Below are positions 24,356 through 32,023 of a stretch of DNA of 42,417 nt, one piece after another (positions within the stretch are counted from its first letter, which is position 1; the number at the start of each line of letters is the position of its first letter). Origin of the DNA: CAYRWK01 sp964427965 (GTDB lineage: Bacteria; Patescibacteriota; WWE3; UBA101185; UBA10185); assembly GCA_964427965.1 (NCBI GenBank), contig CAYRWK010000001.1:1-42417 (forward strand), in the 5' to 3' direction. The notes beneath the pieces were generated by a model, which did no database searches, had not been told where the DNA came from, and saw only the letters and a program-made list of their open reading frames with translations. A program made the position numbers and the translations under genes.

Positions 24356-25981
24356 ATGGAAATAAATAGAAACCTTACAGGCTTAAAAGCCATTGAATAT
24401 AACCGCAAAAGCTCGGAAGACGAGGAGCGCCAAATCGCCTCTCTTGAAGATCAACACGCCGAAAATCAAAAGGTGATTGAGAGACATCAACTCAAAGTTG
24501 CGAAATGTGACATTATTGAAGAATCCAAATCAGCCAAGAAACCAGGTAGACCCAAGTTTAATAAAATGGCTGAAGATATAGCCAACGGCAAATATCAGGT
24601 CATCTCATGTTGGCAAGCAAACCGTTTGGCAAGAAATTCGCGTGATGCGGGGGAAATTATTGGTTTGCTCTCAGATAAAAAGCTCATTGCAATTGTTACT
24701 CCCGGAAAAGTTTACTATAACGGAGGTGAAGATAAGCTTCTTTTATATATTGAGTTTGGCATGAGTGAGAAATACAGCGACGATTTATCTGCCAATGTAA
24801 TTCGAGGTATGACTTCAAAAGTTGGTAGGGGTTGGTGGCCGGGTAGACCAAAAGTAGGTTATGTAAACATTAAGTATGAAGGTGAGGAACCTGTTCAGAT
24901 TGTAGATGAGCAGAGGTTTCCGCTACTCCGCAGAGCAATAGATTTGTTTTTAGACGGCAATCATACAGCTCCAAGGGTTTTAGAAATATTAAATGACGAG
25001 TGGGGTTTTAAAATGCGAAAAACAAAAAGAGCTGGTGGTGGAAAAATGAGCAAAGGTAAGTTTTACAGTTTTCTATCCGACCCTTTTTATTATGGAAAAA
25101 TGATTTGGGGTAAAGAAATCGGAGATGTGCATAAAAATCTGAAACGGCTTATGAGCGAAGATGAGTTTTGGAAAATACAGGCGCTTCTTGGTAAACGCGG
25201 ACAAGCAAGACCAAGTATACATACCAAACTGCCCTTCAGAGGTCTTATTAAGTGCGGTGAGTGTCAAAGTACATGGATTCCCTATGTTAGACCAAGGCAA
25301 ATGGTTGATGGTAGCTTGAAACTGTACGAATACATTAGGTGCAATCACGATGGCATAAATAAGAAATGCACACAGAAGCAGGTAACAATAAAGGAAATTG
25401 AGAAACAGGTTTTGGAGTTGTTGGACCAAATAACAATCTCGGAGGATTTTTGTAATTGGGCAATTGATTGGATTAAAAAGCAACATCAGAACGAATCAAG
25501 TGAACAACTGCAAATACTCAAAAATCTTGAAAACTCTTTGGAACAAATCCAAGGTAGAAAAAACAAACTCGTAGAAATGTATATGGACAGCCTTTTAGAC
25601 GGTCAAGCAGATTACAAGAAACGCAAAGCGGACTTGGAAAAAGAGGAACAAGATATACAGAAGGAACTAAACGCTCTAAAAGCCCGAACAAACAATTGGA
25701 TGGATTTGGCAATAAAAACCTTCAACTTTGCTAAGAACGCTAGATATCACTTTGAACATGGAACATTTGAGGATAAAACACTAATACTCCGAACCCTTGG
25801 ATCGAACTTTTATATGCTAAACGGGAAACTGTGTGTTGACCTAATAAAACCCTTCTTTATCTTCAAAAATAACCAGGATTTAGTAAATGTAACTTTTGAA
25901 ACTATTGAAAACCCAGAATACGCGATGGTTGGGGCAACAAACGGTGATCTTGAACACTGGTTTTTAAAATGGTCGGGGTAG
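24356..25981 (+). CDS. Large serine recombinase (integrase)
   Basis: The product is 541 residues. The N-terminal resolvase domain has YNRKSSEDEERQ (catalytic Ser at about 19), and ARNSRDAGEI, and is followed by the recombinase domain (GRGWWPGRPKVGY to FYYGKMIWGKEI). A zinc ribbon comes next (IKCGECQSTW, then RCNHDGINKKC), then a coiled coil (about 375-440). Length and domains fit large serine integrases that insert and excise mobile elements at specific sites. Its last three codons and stop lie inside the 3' end of tRNA-Pro on the opposite strand. Expression appears controlled by its own promoter and a structured leader. Confidence 0.93.
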   Translation: MEINRNLTGLKAIEYNRKSSEDEERQIASLEDQHAENQKVIERHQLKVAKCDIIEESKSAKKPGRPKFNKMAEDIANGKYQVISCWQANRLARNSRDAGEIIGLLSDKKLIAIVTPGKVYYNGGEDKLLLYIEFGMSEKYSDDLSANVIRGMTSKVGRGWWPGRPKVGYVNIKYEGEEPVQIVDEQRFPLLRRAIDLFLDGNHTAPRVLEILNDEWGFKMRKTKRAGGGKMSKGKFYSFLSDPFYYGKMIWGKEIGDVHKNLKRLMSEDEFWKIQALLGKRGQARPSIHTKLPFRGLIKCGECQSTWIPYVRPRQMVDGSLKLYEYIRCNHDGINKKCTQKQVTIKEIEKQVLELLDQITISEDFCNWAIDWIKKQHQNESSEQLQILKNLENSLEQIQGRKNKLVEMYMDSLLDGQADYKKRKADLEKEEQDIQKELNALKARTNNWMDLAIKTFNFAKNARYHFEHGTFEDKTLILRTLGSNFYMLNGKLCVDLIKPFFIFKNNQDLVNVTFETIENPEYAMVGATNGDLEHWFLKWSG

Positions 25982-26045
25982 CCCGGCTCGAACGGGCGAC
26001 CTCCACTACCCCGAAGTGGCGCGCTACCAACTGCGCTATACCCCG
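25970..26045 (-). tRNA. tRNA-Pro (anticodon GGG), CCA encoded
   Basis: The 76-base minus-strand cloverleaf has a perfect 7-bp acceptor stem (CGGGGTA/TACCCCG), GCGC D stem, CCACT/AGTGG anticodon stem, a GCCCG/CGGGC T stem with TTCGAGC loop, discriminator A and encoded CCA. The anticodon loop TCGGGGT gives GGG at 34-36, reading proline codons CCC/CCU. Position 33 is C instead of the near-universal U. If the loop is read with U33 kept, a 9-base loop with CGG results, also proline. The 3' end overlaps the recombinase stop, which marks this gene as the probable integration site. Confidence 0.9.
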
Positions 26046-26083
26046 TTACATCTAAACGTTTGTATTCTAACATAAATTAGCTC

Positions 26084-26112
26084 TTGTTATATTCGTATTA
26101 TCTTCGTATAAT
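26084..26112 (+). promoter_or_regulatory. Promoter TTGTTA-17-TATAAT, leaderless
   Basis: TTGTTA (26084-26089), a 17-bp spacer and TATAAT (26107-26112) are followed after 6 bases by the ATG at 26119. It is a clear example of the window's leaderless design. Confidence 0.7.
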
Positions 26113-26118
26113 ATTCAA

Positions 26119-27096
26119 ATGCCCACTCTTAAAAATGTTCGCTGCGCAAATTGCAATAACGAATTTCAAGTAACCTTAAAAAGATTAAATGAGTATACCA
26201 AAAAAAATTGGTTGTTTTACTGTTCTAAAGAGTGCCAAGGTCGTGCTAAGAACCGAAAAGTGTTAGTTGTATGTGACAATCCAAAATGCAAAAAAGAATT
26301 TTATAAGGATCGTAGCGAATTGGGTTTTTTGCATAATTTTTGTTCTAAAAGCTGTTCCGCTACCTTTAATAATAGTAATAGATGTGGTTTAAAGTATCAA
26401 ATACACGCGAAAACCATGTTACTTAAATCGGCTAAAGGAGTCAATAGAGTTTTGCTAAGATCTTTTGCAAAGACGAATCATTGTGGAAATCCTAAGTGTG
26501 AAAAGTTAATTCTACCTACTAGAAGATTTTGTTCGCCTAAGTGTCAGTGGGTTTGCCAAAAACGGAAACCGGAAGATTATAAGAAAGAATGTATTGATAG
26601 GATAATCCAGTTTTATTTAAAAAATTTAAGAATTCCCTTAAAAGCGGAAGATCGTGCGCTGTATGCGAAGGCAAGAAGGGGCTTTGGTACTTGGAATAGG
26701 GCAATCGAGGCGGCCGGTTTTGACCCAAACCCTGTATTATTTGCAAAAAGACAGACTGCAAAAGATGGGCATAGGTGTGACTCTTTTGCGGAAATGATTA
26801 TAGATGACTACCTATTTTCTCATGAAATACAGCACCAAATACATTTGCCCTACCCTGGACAGACAAAGTTCAGAGCCGATTTTGTTATCGGAGACATATG
26901 GGTAGAATATTTCGGTCTTTGTAAACATCTTCACAAGTACGACGAACTTATGGCGAAAAAGTTGGCGCTAATTAGCCAGCTTAGTTTAAAGCTAATAAAA
27001 ATCTATCCGTATCACCTATTTCCTCAAAACCAGCTAGATTCGGTGTTTGAAAGTCTATTTACTGTATACAACCCATCTCTGATATGTCAAAATTAA
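26119..27096 (+). CDS. Multi-zinc-finger protein with a C-terminal nuclease-like domain
   Basis: The product is 325 residues. Four Cys-rich treble-clef-like units occupy the first 150 residues (CANCNN...CSKECQ; CDNPKCKKEF...CSKSCS; CGNPKCEK...CSPKCQ). A helical linker follows (KARRGFGTWNRAIEAAGFDP). The C-terminus is SFAEMIIDDYLF...FRADFVIGDIWVEYFGL, whose E...D...E spacing resembles PD-(D/E)xK or Vsr-like nucleases, although the usual Lys is Tyr-Phe. It may be a homing- or repair-type endonuclease. It starts 73 bases past the tRNA that bounds the integrated element, and could belong to the chromosome. Confidence 0.6.
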   Translation: MPTLKNVRCANCNNEFQVTLKRLNEYTKKNWLFYCSKECQGRAKNRKVLVVCDNPKCKKEFYKDRSELGFLHNFCSKSCSATFNNSNRCGLKYQIHAKTMLLKSAKGVNRVLLRSFAKTNHCGNPKCEKLILPTRRFCSPKCQWVCQKRKPEDYKKECIDRIIQFYLKNLRIPLKAEDRALYAKARRGFGTWNRAIEAAGFDPNPVLFAKRQTAKDGHRCDSFAEMIIDDYLFSHEIQHQIHLPYPGQTKFRADFVIGDIWVEYFGLCKHLHKYDELMAKKLALISQLSLKLIKIYPYHLFPQNQLDSVFESLFTVYNPSLICQN

Positions 27097-27114
27097 TACA
27101 AGGGGGTGATTTAA

Positions 27115-27480
27115 ATGAAAACTTTAAAGAAACTTGATGTATTTTCCTTTGCTAAATTCCAAGCAGTAATGGGAGCTATTTTAGGCTTCATTGCCGGTAT
27201 TTTCTACGCCATCTTTGGATTAGTATTTGGATCCATGATGTCTAGCCTTAGCACAGAGATGGGTACAACCACAGGTGCTGATGCAGGTATTCCTGCCGCA
27301 GGTGGAGCCGCTCTGGGGATTGGAATGGGTATCTTTGGAATTATTTTAATGCCTATTCTTTATGCAATCGGTGGTTTTATAGGTGGACTTATCGCGGCTT
27401 TCGTGGGCAACATTGCTCTTAAGATCTGCGGTGGTCTAAAAGTGGTATTAGAGGACGAAGGTATTAAACCAACCGTCTAG
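27115..27480 (+). CDS. Small membrane protein (DUF3566-like)
   Basis: The product is 121 residues with two long hydrophobic segments joined by a Thr/Gly/Ala-rich loop. It begins KKLDVFSFAKFQAVMGAILGF and ends GNIALKICGGLKVVLED. This layout is like DUF3566-type transmembrane proteins of unknown role. A strong GGGGGTG ribosome site precedes the ATG, and a clear terminator follows, so it may be well expressed. Confidence 0.6.
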   Translation: MKTLKKLDVFSFAKFQAVMGAILGFIAGIFYAIFGLVFGSMMSSLSTEMGTTTGADAGIPAAGGAALGIGMGIFGIILMPILYAIGGFIGGLIAAFVGNIALKICGGLKVVLEDEGIKPTV

Positions 27481-27518
27481 CTAATATATCGGTAAAGTGT
27501 ATTTATGGATTTCTTTGG

Positions 27519-27552
27519 GATGCCTCCATTATTGGAGGTGTCTCTTTTTTTT
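27519..27552 (+). terminator. Rho-independent terminator
   Basis: GATGCCTCCA pairs with TTGGAGGTGTC around a 4-base loop, with two G-U type pairs, followed by TCTTTTTTTT. It ends the DUF3566-like gene, and its T run touches the stop codon of the convergent methyltransferase gene. Confidence 0.85.
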
Positions 27553-28189
27553 ATGTTAGTTTTGCTTGAATTTTAAAAACTTGTCTGTCTTTGCCAAAGG
27601 CCAGTTTTTTACTCCAGGTAGTTTGAATTTGGACCAAACTTTGTTTATCCAGTGCCTGAAATACAATATTGTTAAAACCTGCTTGTTTAAATATTGGAAA
27701 AATTACCTTCTCAATGTGTTCTTCGGTTATTTCAGGAAGTTCAAGTCTTTGTGTCTCTCCGGGTTCAAATTCTTGTGAGTATCCCAAAATGATTTCCATT
27801 TCACCTGTGGGCGTTAGTAAACTCTTAAGTTTTATCACCTCATTTATTTTGGGAGCACTTATACTTTTTAATAAAGTCCCCCACGGAAAGTTAATATGTA
27901 GTTTACTAATAGTTCCATTAAATTCGGGTGGTAGTACTTCGATAGAACCAACAACAAAAAGCACGTTAGCTAAACGTTTTCTTTGTGCTTTCTTTGAATA
28001 CAATTCAAGTTGTTTTTGACTTGGATCTACACCTATAAACAATATATCCGGATAAGAAGTTGCTTGTTCGTATACAAACCTCCCATCTCCCGTACCAAGA
28101 TCCATTTCTACCTTTAGATAATTTTTGCACAGATTCAGATACTCTTCTTTTGTTAGTTCAGTAGTCTTATTACCTTTAACTATTCTCAC
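27551..28189 (-). CDS. NpmA/KamB-type 16S rRNA (adenine-1408-N1) methyltransferase homologue
   Basis: The product is 212 residues. It lines up along its length with NpmA: RIVKGNKTTELTKEEY at the start, DLGTGDGRFVY (SAM site, Asp30 on), FIGVDPS, NFPWGTLL and WSKKLAFGKDRQVFKI near the end. In NpmA, Trp107 and Trp197 clamp the flipped A1408; both have counterparts here (Trp103, Trp192). Methylation of A1408 blocks many aminoglycosides. TATTAT (28196-28201) lies 6 bases before the third of three successive GTG codons. That codon gives an N-terminus matching NpmA, so I choose 28189 (28195 is the longest option). It has no mobile neighbours of its own and looks native. Confidence 0.85.
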   Translation of the reverse strand: MRIVKGNKTTELTKEEYLNLCKNYLKVEMDLGTGDGRFVYEQATSYPDILFIGVDPSQKQLELYSKKAQRKRLANVLFVVGSIEVLPPEFNGTISKLHINFPWGTLLKSISAPKINEVIKLKSLLTPTGEMEIILGYSQEFEPGETQRLELPEITEEHIEKVIFPIFKQAGFNNIVFQALDKQSLVQIQTTWSKKLAFGKDRQVFKIQAKLT

Positions 28190-28271
28190 CACCACATAAT
28201 ACCAAAAATATTCAAATTTTTATGCTAAACTATTTCAGCAAGCTTAGTTGTATTTTATTTAAGGAGAACTT

Positions 28272-28640
28272 ATGCCTAAAGACTTAATATTAAAAAGATT
28301 AGAAATTCTTACAGAATTGCAACAGGAGTTAAATAAATTAAGAGAACATTACACCGAATCTTTAGAGAACGACCCGGAATATCAAAAAGCTCAAGAAGAG
28401 CAGGAAAAGATTAAGAGTGAGAACAAGGAGACCAAGGAAAAACAAGAGCGTGTGGCCTCGAGACCTTCCTACAAAGCTATTTCTGATCAAATTAAAGAAA
28501 AACGTACAGAGATCAAAGAACACAGCGAAGCTTTATCCCAGGAGTTAGTTGATTATTATAGAGAAAGCGGTACCGTCGAAATTGAGGACAATGACGGCAA
28601 TGTAAAAAGAATGAAGTTTTCTGTTAAGTTGGTTAGTTAA
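28272..28640 (+). CDS. Coiled-coil hypothetical protein
   Basis: A 122-residue, highly charged protein, nearly all coiled coil: KRLEILTELQQELNKLREHY, then KAQEEQEKIKSENKETKEKQERV. A short beta-like end follows (GTVEIEDNDGNVKRMKFSV). AAGGAG precedes the ATG with good spacing. It is not a recognised family. It ends 3 bases before the convergent glycosyltransferase gene. Confidence 0.6.
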   Translation: MPKDLILKRLEILTELQQELNKLREHYTESLENDPEYQKAQEEQEKIKSENKETKEKQERVASRPSYKAISDQIKEKRTEIKEHSEALSQELVDYYRESGTVEIEDNDGNVKRMKFSVKLVS

Positions 28641-28643
28641 GGG

Positions 28644-30080
28644 CTAGTTCTTTTTAACCCACACCTGATAATTACCAAACTGCAGGTTTTGCAGAGGTTG
28701 AACGTAATCTTCCGTCATTCTTTGGGGATCCGGTGTGATAAAAAATGCATTTTTTGGGTTTTCCAATTTTCCGGCTTTATCTACAAAAGGCCACCACTCA
28801 TAACTATTTTCAGGTTCTTTAGGATTTACCAGTCTAATTGTTGACTTGTCCATATAATACAAACCAACCGTGTAATCAATTGGCGATGTAAATGCTACTT
28901 CGTTTGGTTGAGATCTAAAATATGACGCTAAAGGTTTCATGCCTGCGTAGTACTCGGGTGATACTATTCGCGTAAGAATAAAAATATAAATAAAAACTAT
29001 TATTCCCATTATTTCAATATTTAGCAGGGAAGTTAAAGCGTAGGCTGAGCATATAATAAAAAAGATACATGCAGGAAAAAGGTATCTTTCTACATATAGC
29101 GATTTATCCTTTATCATCACATAAGAAATTAGCATTATCATGGGGATAAGTGTCATCCCCAAGCAAAAAAGGTAATTGGCAAGTGTCCTGTGAGTTTTTC
29201 TCGTCTTTATAATAACGCTCACAACCCCAAGTATAAAAAAGGCAAATATTCCATAACTGATAAGATTCTCATCCAACAAAAAGTTTACGTTATTTAACAC
29301 ATCTGACCCCGGAAGTCTTGATTTAACCCCAAGCGAGTAAGCCGCGATACTTCTTTGAATGTTTGTAAAATTGGCTTTTCTGACCCAATCGCTGTTTATA
29401 TCAATGCCCTTTGTTTTTGTAACAACCGGAAAATACACAAATGCTGTAACGACAGCTACTGCAATAAGTCCAATAAAATCTAACCTCCATGTGTTTTTCT
29501 TGAAATTGCCGATTAATTTGATTAAAAATAATATGCCAATAAGGGGAATAAAGGCAATGGACATGTAGTGAGTTAAGGCAAGTGCCAGAATGGCCAAAAG
29601 TGCAAGCTTTAGTTTATTTGAAAAGATTAGAAAAACCGCTAAAAGTGTAATAAATCCATAGAAACTATAAGACCTGGCTTCAATTGAATATTCGATCATA
29701 AACGGGTTGATCGCGATTAAAAAGGCAGAAAGGGCGGCGGTTTCTTTATTAAAAAGCTTTTTTGCTAAATAGTAAACTACGATTACTGTAAAAATGCCAA
29801 AAAGCAGGGAGAAACCTCGCAGGGCAATATCATTAACTCCAAAAATAAAAGTCCACCACTTAACTAATAGATAATAAAGTGGGGGATGGGCATCCTTTGC
29901 TACTATTTGCCAAAAATAATGCCAATCGGCGCGCATCAAGTTGCCTGTAAAAGCTTCATCAAACCATAAATCATCTTTGACAATTAGCCTTAATCTCAAA
30001 CCCAAAGCAATCAACGTAATAAGCACTATGTCTACATTACGTTTTGCAAATAACCATAAGTTTGAAAAACGCTTGTTCAT
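28644..30080 (-). CDS. GT39/ArnT-like integral membrane glycosyltransferase
   Basis: The product is 478 residues with about 10-12 membrane helices. The first exterior loop holds the GT-C signature WFDEAFTGNLM (catalytic Asp-Glu) and DAHPPLYYLL. GT39-type enzymes move a sugar from a lipid phosphate donor to a protein or lipid on the outer side of the membrane. The C-terminus is a soluble tail of about 80 residues. TAAACT (30087-30092) lies 6 bases before the ATG. Exact sugar and acceptor cannot be told. It is divergent from a second GT-C gene, suggesting one envelope glycosylation locus. Confidence 0.85.
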   Translation of the reverse strand: MNKRFSNLWLFAKRNVDIVLITLIALGLRLRLIVKDDLWFDEAFTGNLMRADWHYFWQIVAKDAHPPLYYLLVKWWTFIFGVNDIALRGFSLLFGIFTVIVVYYLAKKLFNKETAALSAFLIAINPFMIEYSIEARSYSFYGFITLLAVFLIFSNKLKLALLAILALALTHYMSIAFIPLIGILFLIKLIGNFKKNTWRLDFIGLIAVAVVTAFVYFPVVTKTKGIDINSDWVRKANFTNIQRSIAAYSLGVKSRLPGSDVLNNVNFLLDENLISYGIFAFFILGVVSVIIKTRKTHRTLANYLFCLGMTLIPMIMLISYVMIKDKSLYVERYLFPACIFFIICSAYALTSLLNIEIMGIIVFIYIFILTRIVSPEYYAGMKPLASYFRSQPNEVAFTSPIDYTVGLYYMDKSTIRLVNPKEPENSYEWWPFVDKAGKLENPKNAFFITPDPQRMTEDYVQPLQNLQFGNYQVWVKKN

Positions 30081-30113
30081 ACGTTTAGTTTAACATAGTG
30101 TATAATTGTTGCT

Positions 30114-30191
30114 ATGAATAAAAAGAAGCGAGATGCGCAAAATAATAAAGCAAAGAGAAAAGCCTCAAAAAAAGTTCGAAGAGTTTGCTAA
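30114..30191 (+). CDS. Possible 25-residue basic peptide
   Basis: ATG 30114 follows a perfect TATAAT (30101-30106) by 7 bases. The frame encodes MNKKKRDAQNNKAKRK and ends KKVRRVC, which is very basic. It resembles tiny nucleic-acid-binding peptides, but length alone makes it uncertain. The promoter may instead serve the GT-C gene starting at 30214. Confidence 0.35.
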   Translation: MNKKKRDAQNNKAKRKASKKVRRVC

Positions 30192-30213
30192 TTAAGTACT
30201 GTATCATATTAAT

Positions 30214-31998
30214 GTGCAGAAGTTTGTAACCTTAGCTAAATCCTTTAGTACAAATCCGTTATTAATAGTGGTTGTCCTGGTATGTTTGGCTTATTTTGTT
30301 ATACAGCCGGTTGGAAACTATGTTGTAAATGATGAGTGGGCACATTCCCGACAGGTTGAAGCTTTTACAAACCATGTTTTTCGTATTCAAGCTAACACAG
30401 ATGCAGTTTTAATTTTGCAAGCTCTAATCGGGTTTGGCGCAAGTCTGTTATTCGGCTATTCCTTTGTTACCTTAAAATTTGTAGCTATTGGTTTTTTACT
30501 ATTATTGTTAGTTGGCGTTTATGCAATTCTTGCTTCCTTACGCATTTCAAAAACTCTTAGTTTTTTTACCTTGTTAATACTGGCCTTTAACCCAATTGTC
30601 TTGCACCTAGGCTCTGTTTTTATGACCGACATTCCTTTTTTGGCACTGTTTTCGTGGGTTTTGTACTTTTATATTAGATATTTTAAGTCAAACAAATTTC
30701 TTTTTGCGGTGTTAGGCGGAATATTGTGTGCCCTGTCTATTTTAATTAGACAGGTTGGTGTAATGGTGTTTGCGGCTTTTTTTGTTGTGGAATGTGCAAG
30801 GATTTTAAGAACAATAGGAGAAAAGATTACTCTAAAGGGTTTACTTATTAAGTTCTTACCACTTGTGATTTCCGGGTTAATTGTATGTGGGGGGTTGGGA
30901 ATATACTTATTGTGGCCAAGATACAGCAGTTTCTTACCTGGAGGAAAATTTGGTGGTATGAGCAGTTTTTTGTCTAACTTTATTTTGTTTGACAAAGTTT
31001 TTCCTAGAGTTGGAGATCTTTTAACGTCACTATATTATTTTGGTTTTTTCTCTTTTCCGCTGGTTTTTGCGCTAAAAACAAATTTAAAAAAATGGACTCT
31101 TGTGGTCATTATTTTAGTGGGAGGCATGATCTCATATTTTATGTATAAATCTAATGTTTTTCCCTTAGGAAATATTTTATATTTGGAAGGTCTATATGCC
31201 AAAGCATTGCAACTTAGAGATGTTAGTTTATTTAACAACTTTACGTTTAAATTTATTGTATCCTTGCTATCCGGATTTTCGATAACAAAAATAGCATTGA
31301 TTCTTTTTTTCGAATTTAAACGAAGTACGCAAAAGCTTTTGCTTAAGTTATTCTTACTTATGGTTTTTGTGTTAACTTTATTGCTTTTGGTTTTTACAAA
31401 TGACCTTTATGATAGATATCTTTTGCCTTCGTATCTTGCCTTTTTGCTTTTAGTAGCATTGGTGGCAAATAGCACTACCCGGATTTCAAAAGTTATCGGG
31501 ATATTGTTCGGCTGTTTTTTTATGCTTATCTCAGTTTTATTAGTTTTTGATTACACCGTAAGTACAAAATTAAAATGGGATGCCGCTAAAGCTATCACAC
31601 AAAATACCGGTATATACGCTCAAATTTTGGTGGACAATGCTTATTCTTCCTACCAGACTACAAAAAAGTTTAAAGACTATTCGGGTTTGGATTATATTAA
31701 TTCATCAAACAATTATCTATGTGTAACAGAGGTTATTAGGTCAGATGTTAATGGTTTGGTGGGAACTGATTTGACTAAACCCGTTCTTATTAACAAACTG
31801 GATTCAATAGTTTCAAACCTTGTGGGAGACCCAAAGGAGATTAAAAAGAAAAAATCTCCTGCCCCTGTAGTTGAAAAAGAAGATCGGGATTATTACTTTT
31901 CAAAAGACTACTACTCCCCCGTGTATAAAGCTGTAAATCTAGATACTAACGTACAGGGGTGGTGTATGAAACCAATTTTAAGAGATTCCCTAAAGTAA
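30214..31998 (+). CDS. GT39-like integral membrane glycosyltransferase
   Basis: The product is 594 residues with 10 or more membrane helices. The first loop shows VVNDEWAHSRQVEAF, an Asp-Glu at the position of the GT-C catalytic pair. A later soluble region (about 470-594) has a Lys-rich patch (KEIKKKKSPAP). The start is GTG 30214, chosen because TATCAT (30202-30207) lies 6 bases upstream and the overlapping ATG at 30212 is out of frame. It probably glycosylates an exported protein or lipid. It is distinct in sequence from the neighbouring GT39-like protein. Confidence 0.8.
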   Translation: MQKFVTLAKSFSTNPLLIVVVLVCLAYFVIQPVGNYVVNDEWAHSRQVEAFTNHVFRIQANTDAVLILQALIGFGASLLFGYSFVTLKFVAIGFLLLLLVGVYAILASLRISKTLSFFTLLILAFNPIVLHLGSVFMTDIPFLALFSWVLYFYIRYFKSNKFLFAVLGGILCALSILIRQVGVMVFAAFFVVECARILRTIGEKITLKGLLIKFLPLVISGLIVCGGLGIYLLWPRYSSFLPGGKFGGMSSFLSNFILFDKVFPRVGDLLTSLYYFGFFSFPLVFALKTNLKKWTLVVIILVGGMISYFMYKSNVFPLGNILYLEGLYAKALQLRDVSLFNNFTFKFIVSLLSGFSITKIALILFFEFKRSTQKLLLKLFLLMVFVLTLLLLVFTNDLYDRYLLPSYLAFLLLVALVANSTTRISKVIGILFGCFFMLISVLLVFDYTVSTKLKWDAAKAITQNTGIYAQILVDNAYSSYQTTKKFKDYSGLDYINSSNNYLCVTEVIRSDVNGLVGTDLTKPVLINKLDSIVSNLVGDPKEIKKKKSPAPVVEKEDRDYYFSKDYYSPVYKAVNLDTNVQGWCMKPILRDSLK

Positions 31999-32023
31999 CC
32001 GGTTATACTATATAATTATTTTA

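Noticed and set aside
16490..24356. Second copy of the tRNA-Pro 3' end as left attachment site
   Set aside because: Looked for CGGGGTAGCCCGG-like strings on both strands in this stretch and found none; left boundary left undefined.
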